Assembly (NCBI GenBank): GCA_002898535.1
Contig: BEHN01000023.1
Span: 1 to 41,057 of the forward strand
Direction: 5' to 3'
Length of the DNA: 41,057 bases
Source: a bacterium HR11
GTDB taxonomy: Bacteria; Acidobacteriota; HRBIN11
A program made the translations under genes and the position numbers. Shown in pieces: positions 7,500-15,453 of this stretch. Each line of letters begins with the position of its first letter. The first letter of the stretch is position 1. Under the pieces are notes generated by a model. That model made no database searches and was not told where the DNA came from. It saw nothing but the letters and a program-made list of their open reading frames with translations.

Positions 7500-8576
7500 T
7501 TGCAAGCCTGCCCCCCACACCGAATGCCCACGATGGCTCGGGTACCCGGTGCGGACCTGCGGGACGTGCTGGCCCGCGTAGAAGTCGTCGTCGTGCGTCT
7601 GCCCTCCTGGATGGGCGACATCCTGATGGCCCGACCTTTTCTGGCCGAACTCCGGCGTCAGACCCGGGTCCGGGTCGTCGCCCTCGTGCGGTCGGCCTAC
7701 GCCGAGCTGGCGGCCTGGCTCCCGGAGGTCGACGACGTCCTGCCCATGCCGGATGGGCCGGCTTGGCGGCGATGGGCGTACTTACGGCGGCACCGACCCG
7801 CCTGGGTCCCCCGAGCGCTCGGCATCACACTGGCTCACTCCCTGACCTCGGCCGTCGAGCTGTACGCCCTGGGCGTCCCCTGGCGGTACGGTTACGACGC
7901 GGACCACCGGCGGGCGTTCCTGACCCATTGGATGGTGCCGGTCCGGGAGCGTCGGACTCACGAGAGCCTCCACTTCTTGCGCTTGCTCCTGCCTATCGTG
8001 GGGGGCGTCCCGGAAGTCCCGGCGGCGCTCCCGGGCCTCCGGCTCCCCGGGGTGGTCCCTCTGACGACCGACTTCCCGAAGGACTACGTGTTCGTCTATG
8101 CGGACGCCAGTCGCCGGCCCCGGGCGTGGCCGTCCGAACGTTATGCCCGCCTGATCCAGCGCCTGACGGCCTGCGGCCGGACCGTCGTCGCCGCCTGGCC
8201 CCGATGGGCGCCCCCGCCGCCGGCGACGGACCGGGTTTCCATACTGCGGCCTGACGCCTCCCTCATCGAGCTGGCGCAAGCGATTCGGGGCGCCCGATGG
8301 TTCATCGGCAACGACGGGGGACCCGCCCATCTGGCGGCCGCTCTGGGCGTGCCCTGCGTCGTGATTTACGGACCGGGCCATCCGGCCCGCCATCGGCCCA
8401 TCGGGACCGGCCAACCGGTCCACGCCGTCTATGCCGACTGGCCGTGCTCGCCGTGCCGCCAGAAGTTCTTCCGGGAGTGCCCGCCCGTGGCTCCGTTCCG
8501 GCCGGCCTGTCTGGACGTCCTGAACGTCGAGTTCGTCTGGCGCCAAGTTGCGGCCGCCCTGGGACTTTCGGGATAA
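7500..8576 (+). CDS. GT9-family glycosyltransferase (heptosyltransferase-like)
   Basis: A 358-residue enzyme of the ADP-heptose:LPS heptosyltransferase (GT9) family, which builds lipopolysaccharide core on the inner face of the inner membrane. The N-terminal Rossmann part has VVVVRLPSWMGDILMARPFLAEL with the family Gly-Asp. The C-terminal nucleotide-binding part has WFIGNDGGPAHLAAALGVPCVVIYGPGHP, the typical Asp-x-Gly-x-x-His-x-Ala-Ala motif. A cysteine cluster near the C-terminus (CSPCRQKFFREC) is also common in the family. The start is a TTG at 7500, which fits the promoter at 7453-7481 and the purine-rich leader. ATG codons at 7524 and 7533 are alternatives without a ribosome binding site. 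It supports a diderm cell envelope. Confidence 0.8.
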   Translation: MQACPPHRMPTMARVPGADLRDVLARVEVVVVRLPSWMGDILMARPFLAELRRQTRVRVVALVRSAYAELAAWLPEVDDVLPMPDGPAWRRWAYLRRHRPAWVPRALGITLAHSLTSAVELYALGVPWRYGYDADHRRAFLTHWMVPVRERRTHESLHFLRLLLPIVGGVPEVPAALPGLRLPGVVPLTTDFPKDYVFVYADASRRPRAWPSERYARLIQRLTACGRTVVAAWPRWAPPPPATDRVSILRPDASLIELAQAIRGARWFIGNDGGPAHLAAALGVPCVVIYGPGHPARHRPIGTGQPVHAVYADWPCSPCRQKFFRECPPVAPFRPACLDVLNVEFVWRQVAAALGLSG

Positions 8577-8607
8577 TAGGGGGCATCTCGATGGAATGGG
8601 GAGTGGG

Positions 8608-8655
8608 CGGGATGCGAGATACGGTTCGCCGTTCGCTATTCGCCATTCGCTTTTC
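8608..8655. repeat. GATGCGA and ATTCGCC heptamer array
   Basis: GATGCGAGATACGG leads into GTTCGCCGTTCGCTATTCGCCATTCGC, period 7, ending just before the ribosome binding site of the next gene. This copy carries the GATGCGA form on the coding strand, opposite to most other pre-start arrays. Confidence 0.7.
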
Positions 8656-8670
8656 TCAGGAGGTGGGACG

Positions 8671-9063
8671 ATGACGCGTGGGACTTTGCGCGCCGTGGCT
8701 CTTGGGACGGCGGCCCTCTGCCTGTGGGTCGTCGGGATGGTCGGCGTGGCGGTCGCCGACCTGGTCGGGCCCCATCCCTCAAACCCCCTGCAGACGTGGG
8801 CCGAGCGGAACGCCCGACTGGCGCAGTGGGAACGCCAGCTGGTCGCCCAGTGGCTTCGGGACTACGGATATCCGCCCGAGCAGGTCGAGCGGTGGATGGC
8901 CCGGGTCACGGATGCGGACATTCACGGGGCCATCCTGCAGGCCGAGAATCTGGGCCTTCCTTACGGCGGGGACGCCCTGGAGGCCATCGTCCTCATCCTT
9001 ATTATCATAATTTTAATCATAATTATTTTGAGACTCCTGAATAAGGAGATCATCATCCGCTAA
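8671..9063 (+). CDS. Small exported/membrane protein, PA2779-like (DUF6627)
   Basis: A 130-residue protein with an N-terminal signal or anchor (about residues 8-30), a central helical part with RLAQWERQLVAQWLRDYGYPPEQVERWMARVTDADIHGAI, a LPYGGDALE turn and a C-terminal hydrophobic helix (about 105-121) followed by LLNKEIIIR. This order (signal, helix pair with a 'xLTDxEI'-like step, Pro/Gly-Gly turn, C-terminal hydrophobic helix) resembles the PA2779 family, whose function is unknown. The start at 8671 follows the strong site CAGGAGGTGGG. The last helix is encoded by unusually AT-rich DNA (ATTATCATAATTTTAATCAT) in this GC-rich genome. Confidence 0.6.
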   Translation: MTRGTLRAVALGTAALCLWVVGMVGVAVADLVGPHPSNPLQTWAERNARLAQWERQLVAQWLRDYGYPPEQVERWMARVTDADIHGAILQAENLGLPYGGDALEAIVLILIIIILIIIILRLLNKEIIIR

Positions 9064-10093
9064 CGGTGGCGATCCCGCCCCCCGGGGGAGAGGGACAGGG
9101 GAAGAGCGTCGGGCAGTCCGCCGGCCCCGAGCCAGAACGCCGCTGAAAATGGGACTCGACATCCGGGACGTCCATCCGTATCAGACTTGACCCCGCTTGG
9201 GCGAACGGGGCTGGGATGAAAAGGCCCATCGGCCGAATTCCTGAAACCGGGACCCGACACCCGGGACCTGCATCCTGCATCCTGTATCAGAGCCGTTCGG
9301 TTAGCAGAGCCGTTCGGTCCGTGAAAAGCCTCATAAATTCAACTTTCCCGGCCCTCCGGGAAAGACGATGTTTCAAGCATTCGGCCGATGGGCCGGTCGG
9401 CCGTCGGCCGATAGGGCCACGGGACGGGAAAAGCCGTCCCCGAGGCCCCAAGCCCCTCGGGATCCCGTATCTCGCATCTCGTATCCTGTATCCTTGAAAC
9501 ATCGTGCTTCCCGGGCGACGGGAAAAGTCGATCGGACACCATTCTCCCGAACCGAACAGCTCTGTTGGGAGAAATGCTGGTCCCATCCGGGAAAACGGTG
9601 GCCCCGCGATCTCGATGTTTCAAGCTTGTTAAGGATGACACCGCCATGACGGGCGGTGTTCAGAGGGGATCGACCCGGCCAGGACGGGCGGTGCATGAGA
9701 AGGACGCCCGCAGGACGGCGGGCTCTCTAAAGAACTCATCTCAAAACCATCTCCCTGGGGGAGAGGGTAGGGTGAGGGCCTTGATCCAGAGCTTCTCTCT
9801 CACTGAGATCAGGGACTTTTGAGACGAGTTCTAAGGAAGCCACCGGCATGACGGCCGGTGTTCCGGGGATCGACGCCCGAGGCCCGACGCCCGACGCCCG
9901 ACCTGCCGACTGCCCACCTGCCCATCTGCCACCTGCCCATCTGCCGACCTGCCCATCTGCCCACCTGCCTATCTGCCGACTGCCCATCGGCCGAATGCTT
10001 GAAACATCGTGCTTTCCGGGGGATGAGAAAGACTGTTCTGACGCCATTCTCATGAACCGAACGGCTCTGGTATTTTGTATCTCCCATCCGTCT
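9064..10093. repeat. 1-kb repeat mosaic upstream of trmB
   Basis: There is no gene here. In order: a REP-like hairpin (9188-9213), a CATCCTG heptamer array (9268-9290), two ACAGAGCCGTTCGG ends (9289-9319), an arm with AAGACGATGTTTCAAGCATTCGG, a block CCACGGGACGGGAAAAGCCG also present reversed at 18640-18680, a heptamer array (9466-9495), the right arm to CCGAACAGCTCTGTTG (9550-9566), the GGGAGAAATGCTGGTCCCAT arm, variable-stem hairpins (9635-9720), the 100-bp GAACTC repeat (9732-9831), another hairpin (9838-9864), CGACGCC heptamers, a long CATCTGCC octamer array (9897-9985) and a final arm ending in AACCGAACGGCTCTGG (10051-10068). Confidence 0.8.
9732..9831. repeat. 100-bp GAACTC repeat, copy 1
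   Basis: It starts GAACTCATCTCAAAA and ends TTTTGAGACGAGTTC, an imperfect terminal inverted repeat. Inside are a strong hairpin (CTCCC/GGGAG around TGG, then AGGGTAGGGTGAGG) and CTGAGATCAGGGAC. The copy at 26909-27008 has the same length and differs at only a few bases. Confidence 0.8.
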
Positions 10094-11050
10094 ATGCGCC
10101 GGATCCCGCTTCATCCCCTCGTCGACTACTGGGGTCGGCCCGGGCCGCTCGACTGGTCGGCCGTCTTCGGGCGTTCGGCCCCCCTGGTCGTGGAAATCGG
10201 CTTCGGCCGGGGCGAGCACCTGGTCCGGTGGGCACAGGCATCACCGGACCGGAACGTCGTCGGCATCGAGGTGGCCTGGGCCTCGATCCAGCGGACGCTC
10301 CGTCGGATTCATCATGCCGGCGTGACGAACGTCCGGATTCTCTATGCGAACGCCGAGTGGGCCCTTTACTACTTGTGGCCCCGGGCGTCGGTCGAGCGCA
10401 TCGTCAGCCTGTTTCCCGACCCCTGGCCGAAGGCCCGGCACGTGCATCACCGGCTGTTCTCCCGGCGGTTCTTCCTCCGGGCGCATCGGGTCCTTCAGGA
10501 GGGCGGTGTCCTGCTTCTGGCGACGGACGACCCGGGCTTCGTCGAGTGGAGTCTCTCGGAGCGCCCGACGCCGGGCTTCCGGTCACACGTCGAGACTTAC
10601 CGGGGTGAGCTCCGCTTCGGGACCAAATACGAAATGAAGTGGTATCAGGCGGGACGGACCTTCTTTGTGGTAGAATTTCGAAAGACCGAGCCCCTGGACG
10701 TGCCCGAACCGGAGTGGCCGCCGGCGATGCGGATCTACCACTTTGCCGAGCCCTTGGACCCGAGCCGCTGGCAGGGACCCGACCAGTGGTCGGACGGGGA
10801 CGTCGTCGTCGTGTTCAAGGAATTTGTATGGGACCCGGCCCGTCGGGTCGGCCTCTGGAAGACGGTCATCCGGGAGGACACGATCGTCCAAAACCTCTGG
10901 ATCGAGGTCCGCTGGGTCGGGGACCGATGGCGTCTGCTCCCGTCGGACGGCTGTAAATTCCTGCCGACCTACGGCCTCCAGAAGGCCCTGGACGTGCTGG
11001 CCGAGAGCCTCATGGCGAGTGGCGAACGGCGAACGGCGAGTAGCGAATGA
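10094..11050 (+). CDS. trmB: tRNA (guanine-N7-)-methyltransferase, long form
   Basis: A SAM-dependent enzyme that makes m7G46 in the tRNA variable loop. Motifs: VVEIGFGRGEHLVRWA (SAM loop), NVVGIEVAW, NVRILYANAEWAL, and SLFPDPWPKARHVHHRLF, the family hallmark FPDPWPK. At 318 residues it is about 100 longer than typical TrmB. A C-terminal extension from about residue 200 (MRIYHFAEPLDPSRW..., VVVVFKEFVWDP...) is of the kind known from thermophiles such as Aquifex. The start at 10094 (MRRIPLHPLVDYWG) is chosen because everything upstream in frame is repeat DNA. The last 12 residues (MASGERRTASSE) and the stop are encoded by a GCGARYG heptamer array. Confidence 0.9.
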   Translation: MRRIPLHPLVDYWGRPGPLDWSAVFGRSAPLVVEIGFGRGEHLVRWAQASPDRNVVGIEVAWASIQRTLRRIHHAGVTNVRILYANAEWALYYLWPRASVERIVSLFPDPWPKARHVHHRLFSRRFFLRAHRVLQEGGVLLLATDDPGFVEWSLSERPTPGFRSHVETYRGELRFGTKYEMKWYQAGRTFFVVEFRKTEPLDVPEPEWPPAMRIYHFAEPLDPSRWQGPDQWSDGDVVVVFKEFVWDPARRVGLWKTVIREDTIVQNLWIEVRWVGDRWRLLPSDGCKFLPTYGLQKALDVLAESLMASGERRTASSE

Positions 11051-11160
11051 CGAACCCCATCTCGCATCCCGCATCCTTGAAAAACCGTGCTTCTCGGACG
11101 GTGGGAAAGGCCGCTCGGACGCCACTCCTACCAACCGAACGGCTCTGTTAGACTAAGGCC
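11012..11160. repeat. GCGAAYG heptamer array at the trmB stop, then right arm
   Basis: Six heptamers (GCGAGTG, GCGAACG, GCGAACG, GCGAGTA, GCGAATG, ACGAACC) run from 11015 to 11056 and contain the trmB stop at 11048-11050. They are the complement of the ATTCGCC family at 8625 and 40928. CATCTCGCATCCCGCATCC follows, then a right arm with TTGAAAAACCGTGCTTCTC ending in AACCGAACGGCTCTGTTAG at 11133-11151. A fragment of the ATAGACC palindrome family lies at 11232-11255. Confidence 0.75.
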
Positions 11161-11271
11161 CTAACCAGTAGATCCATCCAAGGTTCTGGGCCATTATCTC
11201 CAGCCGAGGAGACCCCAGTTTGCCCAGGCAAGTCTATGGTCCATGGTCTAAGGTCTAAGAGGGGGACACTG

Positions 11272-12315
11272 GTGCATCGTCGGAATCTCGTACTGTCCGT
11301 CTTGCTGGCCGGTATCCTGCTGGGGACGTTCCTCTGGGGAACGGATTGGAACGCCCTCCGGCGCGCGTTCTATCGAGCCTCTTGGGCGAGCCTGACGTTG
11401 GGCCTGCTGGCCGGGGCGGGCATCTACGTGGCCCGGGGCCTCCGGTGGGCTTTCCTCTTAGCGCCCCTGGGGCGGGTCCGTTGGACGGACGCCGTCTGGG
11501 CGAACGTGATCGGCTTTGCGGCCAACACGGTCCTGCCGGGTCGGGTCGGGGAGGTCGTCCGGGCTTTATGGATCCGGCGGACGTACGACATCCCCTTGAC
11601 CCATCTCTTGGCGACCATCGCCCTCGAGCGGGTCGTGGACGTAGGGGTCTTGGCCGGCGTCTTAATGTTCTTTTTTTTAAAGGGGCCTGACTTGGGGTGG
11701 ATCCGGCCGGCGTCGCCCGAAGCATGGGGCCTTGCTGTCGGCCTGGTCCGGTCGTCAGTCTTCGTCCTGGGGGCCTTGGCCGTTCTCGTCGGTCTGATGG
11801 TCCTTTGGGCCCGCCGGCGGCCGGGCGACCCGTCGGCCGCTGGGACGAGAGCGCCTCGGTGGCTGACGGCCATCGTTCGTTTCTTTTACGACGTGGCCCA
11901 GGGCCTCCGGCAGGCCAGCCGGCCGACCCGACTGATCCCCTATTGGTTGATTTCCATCGTCTTCTGGGTCTTGGACGCCGGGGCCATCTGGCTGGGGGTC
12001 TGGCCCTTTATCCCGACGTTTCCCTTTCACGGGTCCCTTTGGGTGATGGCCCTCGTCATGCTGGGGGCGGCCATCCCGACGCCGGGGGCCGTCGGGGGGT
12101 TCCACTGGGGGGTACGCATCGGCCTGACGGGGTTCTATAATATAGACACGACGACGGCGGTGTCGGCCGGCGTGTGGTCGCACTTCTGTGCCTTCTTCCC
12201 GGCCGTCAGCCTGGCGGTCGCCTACCTGGCCGTCCGGGGGCTGACGTGGCACCACGTCCGAGAAGTCTTGCGTCCGACGGTAGAACGGCGTGAAGTGTCC
12301 CCGTTGTCAGAATGA
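11272..12315 (+). CDS. Integral membrane protein, LPG-synthase/AglD-like TM domain (UPF0104)
   Basis: A 347-residue polytopic membrane protein of the lysylphosphatidylglycerol-synthetase TM (UPF0104) family. It has about eight hydrophobic segments, the loop NVIGFAANTVLPGRVGEVVRALWIRR with the family's Asn-x-x-x-Pro-Gly-Arg-x-Gly-Glu motif, and GAAIPTPGAVGGFHWG near the C-terminus. Family members act as flippases or accessory factors for lipids and lipid-linked sugars; the substrate cannot be told here. The GTG start at 11272 follows GAGGGGGACACTG; an earlier ATG at 11236 lies in repeat DNA. The end overlaps nrdR by 26 bases, so the two are probably translationally coupled. Confidence 0.8.
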   Translation: MHRRNLVLSVLLAGILLGTFLWGTDWNALRRAFYRASWASLTLGLLAGAGIYVARGLRWAFLLAPLGRVRWTDAVWANVIGFAANTVLPGRVGEVVRALWIRRTYDIPLTHLLATIALERVVDVGVLAGVLMFFFLKGPDLGWIRPASPEAWGLAVGLVRSSVFVLGALAVLVGLMVLWARRRPGDPSAAGTRAPRWLTAIVRFFYDVAQGLRQASRPTRLIPYWLISIVFWVLDAGAIWLGVWPFIPTFPFHGSLWVMALVMLGAAIPTPGAVGGFHWGVRIGLTGFYNIDTTTAVSAGVWSHFCAFFPAVSLAVAYLAVRGLTWHHVREVLRPTVERREVSPLSE

Positions 12316-12778
12316 AGATACCCGTGTATACGACTCCCGTCCGACCGAGGACGGTCGGGTCATCCGCCGACGGCGACTCTGCGAGCGGTGCAACTTTCGG
12401 TTTACGACCTACGAGCGGTGGGAAGAGCCGCCCCTGGTCGTCATCAAAAAGGACGGCCGTCGGGAACGCTTCGACCGCAATAAGCTCCTAAACGGCCTCC
12501 TCAAAGCCGTCGAGAAGCGGCCCGTGTCGCTCGAGGCCCTCGAGGACATCGTGCGGGACGTCGAGAGCCGGATCGCCGACCGGCCGGGTCGGGAGATGAC
12601 GACCCGCGAGATCGGCGAGATCGTCATCGAGCGGCTCAAGCAGTTGGACACGGTCGCCTACGTGCGCTTTGCGTCTGTATACCGGCAGTTCACGGATGCC
12701 ACCGACTTTGTCCACGAGATCGAGCGTCTCATGCGGGAGCACCGTCGGAAGCCGGCGGCCGTCCGACGGCGGAAATAG
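12290..12778 (+). CDS. nrdR: Transcriptional repressor NrdR
   Basis: A 162-residue zinc-ribbon plus ATP-cone regulator that senses ATP/dATP and represses ribonucleotide reductase genes through NrdR boxes. The zinc ribbon has CPRC (residues 3-6) and CERC (31-34) with the typical DSR and IRRRRLCERCNFRFTTYER stretches. The ATP-cone follows (VIKKDGRRERFDRNKLLNGL...). Length is normal. Its start lies inside the end of the upstream membrane-protein gene. No ribonucleotide reductase gene is in the window, and I found no clear NrdR box upstream. Confidence 0.95.
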   Translation: MKCPRCQNEDTRVYDSRPTEDGRVIRRRRLCERCNFRFTTYERWEEPPLVVIKKDGRRERFDRNKLLNGLLKAVEKRPVSLEALEDIVRDVESRIADRPGREMTTREIGEIVIERLKQLDTVAYVRFASVYRQFTDATDFVHEIERLMREHRRKPAAVRRRK

Positions 12779-12890
12779 GCAGTCAGCCGATGGGGCAGTC
12801 GGCAGATGGGCAGATAGGCAGGTCGGCAGTCGGCAATCGGCAGATAGGCAGATAGGCAGGTCGGCAGATGGGCAGTCGGCGGGACTAAGT
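12776..12890. repeat. GGCAGATG octamer array after nrdR
   Basis: More than ten GGCAGATA/GGCAGATG/GGCAGGTC/GGCAGTCG units begin at the nrdR stop codon, whose TAG is followed directly by GCAG. A complementary array lies at 13184-13230, on the other side of the broken gene. Confidence 0.8.
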
Positions 12891-12956
12891 GACGCCGGGA
12901 GGCTTTTCAGGAAGCCCCATGGAAGACAAACAGACCTATTCCCCGGGAGGTCTCCC

Positions 12957-13183
12957 ATGAGCCGTCAGCCGATCCGTTCCTACCAAGAGCTCCACGCGTG
13001 GCAGACAGCCATGACCCTGGCGACAGAGGTGTAATCGACTCACCCGAACCTTCGCGTAGGACTCTTGGAGGAAGCTCAAGCCAATCCCCTTTTAGAAGAC
13101 TGTGACCGATTGGGTCGGATGATCCACCGGTTGATTCAAGCTTATGTCGTTAGAAGCCTCATCGTTCGCCCCCAGCAGATGCT
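12957..13183 (+). pseudogene. Broken four-helix-bundle (S23/23S rRNA-IVP-like) gene
   Basis: ATG at 12957, after CGGGAGGTCTCCC, opens with YQELHAWQTAMTLATEV, the typical N-terminus of four-helix-bundle proteins once called S23 (consensus 'Y-x-x-L-x-(V/A)-W-Q-x-A-M-x-L'). A stop at 13032 interrupts the frame. The same frame then continues with GLLEEAQANPLLEDCDRLGRMIHRLIQAY, the family's C-terminal helix. The central helices, about 60 residues, are missing. The frame then runs into octamer repeats. A deletion remnant is the simplest reading. Confidence 0.6.
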
Positions 13184-13230
13184 TGACCTGCCTATCTGCC
13201 GATTGCCGACTGCCGACCTGCCCACCTGTC
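13184..13230. repeat. CTGCC octamer array before the CMD gene
   Basis: CTGCCTATCTGCCGATTGCCGACTGCCGACCTGCCCACCTG: complementary in orientation to the array at 12776-12890. It ends 14 bases before the next start codon, leaving just enough room for the GGAGGGA binding site. Confidence 0.75.
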
Positions 13231-13243
13231 CTGGAGGGAACCC

Positions 13244-13567
13244 ATGACCGAAAAGCGAGGCATCCCCTCGACATACAAGCGCTTTCGGCAAAAGTATCCC
13301 GACGTGGCCCGACACTATGAGGCTTTGGGCGACGCCCTGACCCAGGCGGGTCCGCTGGACGAGCGGACGGCCCGCCTCGTGAAGCTCGCCCTCGCCGTCG
13401 GCTATCAGCAGGAGGGCGCCGTCCATTCGGCCGTCCGGAAGGGCCTGGAGGCCGGCCTCACGCCGGACGAGATGCGTCAGGTCGCCCTGCTGGCCATCAC
13501 GACCATCGGGTTCGCCGCCGCCATGGCGGCCTACACGTGGATCGAGGACATCGTGGGCCAGGAGTGA
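13244..13567 (+). CDS. Carboxymuconolactone decarboxylase (CMD)-family protein
   Basis: A 107-residue all-helical CMD/AhpD-fold protein. DERTARLVKLALAVGYQQEGAVHSAVRKGLEAGLTPDEMRQVALLAITTIGFAAAMAAYTWIED matches the family, including the conserved His in EGAVHSAV. The peroxidase-type CxxC of AhpD is absent, so thiol peroxidase activity is unlikely and its actual reaction is unknown. It has a strong ribosome binding site, GGAGGGAACCC, just before ATG 13244. It stands between a broken gene and an unknown membrane protein in the same direction. Confidence 0.8.
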   Translation: MTEKRGIPSTYKRFRQKYPDVARHYEALGDALTQAGPLDERTARLVKLALAVGYQQEGAVHSAVRKGLEAGLTPDEMRQVALLAITTIGFAAAMAAYTWIEDIVGQE

Positions 13568-13661
13568 CGGAGACAAGGGATGCGGGATACGGGCCGCGGG
13601 TCCCAGGAATCAAAGGCCACCTGCCGACCGGCCCACACTCTCCACCGAGGGGATGGACCCG

Positions 13662-15143
13662 ATGGACCTGGAAGGGGCTCGGCAACGACTCGTCGAGGCG
13701 ATTCGGAAATACCGGGGTCGGCTGACGGCCGCCGACGTATCGGCCCTACTGGGGGTCTCTATCTATGACGCCGATGACCTCCTTCGGCAGATGATGGAGC
13801 AGTTTTACTGTCGTCTGGCCGTCACGCCGGAAGGGGTCGTCCTGTACGAATTTCCCGTCCCCCTCCGCCGGCGGACCGCCCTGACCCTCCGGGAGGTCCT
13901 CGACCGCGTCGCCCAGGCGCTCTGGCGAGCCTTTGTTTTCCTCTACAAGGTCTGGATCGCCGCCACGCTCGTCGCTTACTTCATTGCTTTCACCGTCGTC
14001 CTCCTCCTGTTGGTCTTGGCCAGCGCCCGCGGCCAGCGAGACGACCGGCGGGGCGGCCGGGGTGATAGTTTCGACCTGGGACCCCTCCTGCGACTGCTGT
14101 TCAGCATTTTTGACTTCCAGACCCACACGCCCGTCCCGGTCCCCCGGACCGACCGCCGGGGGTACCGATATCGCCAGTACGAGAGCAAGAAGGGCGTCTG
14201 GCCCGGGCGGGAGCACAAGAAGGGGTTCGTCGCGTCGGTCTACGACTTCGTCTTCGGCCCTCCACGGGTGCCCTTCGACCCCCTGGCCAACGAAAAGGAG
14301 GTCGTCGCTTACCTGCGCCGACAGAAGGGGATCCTCACACCGACTGAGCTCATCCGTCTGGCCGGATGGACCCTCGAGGAGGCCGACCAACTCTTCGCCT
14401 ATTACGTCGCCCGGTTTAAGGGCGAGGCCCGCATCTCCGAAAGCGGTGTCCTCTACGGGGAGTTCAACGAAGTCCTCACGACGGGCGGTCTTCCCGAGGG
14501 GTCTGTCGTCTACTACTGGGACGAGGACGAGCCGCCCTTCGAGCTGACGGGGAATTCGCCGGGTCGCAACTTGGTCATCACCGGGATGAACGCTTTCAAC
14601 CTCTTCTTCGGCCTCCTGTTTGTGACCGAGACGACCCGGTTCGTGGAACTGTTTCGGGCTTATGGCTTCTATCCCGACCCCGGCCTCTTACGGTTCTGGC
14701 TCGGATGGGTCCCCCTGACCTATTCGATCATCTTCTTTGCCGTGCCCCTGGCTCGGGTCCCCATCGTGACGGCCCAGGAGCGGGCCCGTCGGCGACGGAA
14801 CGAACGGCGCCGGATCGTCCGGGCCGTCTTCTCGCTCATCGAGCAGGGCCGGGCGGACATCCGGCCAGCGGACGTCCAAGCCGAATACCGGCGACTCTAT
14901 GCGGTGCCTGCCGCGGCGGAGGGCGGTGCCATCGGACGGCGGGTCCAGACATGGCTCCCGACGGTCGCCCGGGAGCTGGGCGGCGTTGCCGACCTCATGG
15001 AAGACGGCCAGGTCGTCTACCGCTTCCCCCGCATCGCCCAGGAGTTGGCCGAAGCCGCCCGCCTCCGACAGGGCCGTCCGACCGTCCAGGTCCCTCAGAC
15101 CTTCGAGCTGACGGCCGAGGTCCGCCCGCCGGAAGAGATTTGA
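13662..15143 (+). CDS. Membrane protein with repeated winged-helix-like domains, unknown function
   Basis: About 493 residues, not recognised as a named family. Three similar segments look like winged-helix modules: residues about 1-65 (RKYRGRLTAADVSALLGVSIYDADDLLRQMM), about 205-270 (RRQKGILTPTELIRLAGWTLEEADQLFAYYVARFKGEARISESGVLYGEF) and about 385-465 (LIEQGRADIRPADVQAEY...). Hydrophobic segments lie at about 93-122, between modules 1 and 2, and at 313-335 and 350-380, between modules 2 and 3. No catalytic motif is seen. The repeated 'helix-turn-helix then a beta hairpin ending in VxYEF/VLYGEF/VVYRFP' suggests internal triplication. The start at 13662 is chosen because GAGGGG lies nine bases upstream; ATG 13653 abuts that site. 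Confidence 0.65.
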   Translation: MDLEGARQRLVEAIRKYRGRLTAADVSALLGVSIYDADDLLRQMMEQFYCRLAVTPEGVVLYEFPVPLRRRTALTLREVLDRVAQALWRAFVFLYKVWIAATLVAYFIAFTVVLLLLVLASARGQRDDRRGGRGDSFDLGPLLRLLFSIFDFQTHTPVPVPRTDRRGYRYRQYESKKGVWPGREHKKGFVASVYDFVFGPPRVPFDPLANEKEVVAYLRRQKGILTPTELIRLAGWTLEEADQLFAYYVARFKGEARISESGVLYGEFNEVLTTGGLPEGSVVYYWDEDEPPFELTGNSPGRNLVITGMNAFNLFFGLLFVTETTRFVELFRAYGFYPDPGLLRFWLGWVPLTYSIIFFAVPLARVPIVTAQERARRRRNERRRIVRAVFSLIEQGRADIRPADVQAEYRRLYAVPAAAEGGAIGRRVQTWLPTVARELGGVADLMEDGQVVYRFPRIAQELAEAARLRQGRPTVQVPQTFELTAEVRPPEEI

Positions 15144-15144
15144 A

Positions 15145-15445
15145 TGGGGAGGTGGGCAAGTCGGCAGATAGGCAGGTAGGGGCATCAGTGGTGCGGAGGG
15201 ACGCGCCCCACGTATGAGGTTGCGATTGAAGGGACCTGTGGGGGGCATTATCTTTGATGACAGAGCCGTTCAACTCATGAAAATGGCGTCGGACCGGCCT
15301 TTTCCATCGCCCGGGAAGCACGATGCTTCAAGAAGGTCCCGGTGAGATCGGCTCATGGGTCATGGCTCATGGGCCCATGAGCGGAAGGGTCTATCGGTCC
15401 GCCTGCCGACCTGCCCATCTGCCTTACTGCCTACCTGCCTGAGGA
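15145..15445. repeat. Inverted octamer arrays and arm before prfA
   Basis: GGTGGGCAAGTCGGCAGATAGGCAGG-type units (15150-15185) begin right after the stop codon. TGACAGAGCCGTTCAACTCATG (15258-15279) opens a left arm that ends in GATGCTTCAAG. GGCTCAT heptamers (15350-15382) follow, then a CATCTGCC/CTGCC array (15405-15440) ends beside the prfA ribosome binding site. Confidence 0.75.
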
Positions 15446-15453
15446 TACCCACG

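Noticed and set aside
9732-9831. Insertion sequence
   Set aside because: The element is 100 bases without any transposase frame and without a visible target duplication; it can at most be a non-autonomous element.
9897-9985. Possible CRISPR array because of regularly repeated CATCTGCC units
   Set aside because: Units are only 7-8 bases, follow one another directly and vary by single bases; there are no unique spacers of about 30 bases and no cas genes in the window.
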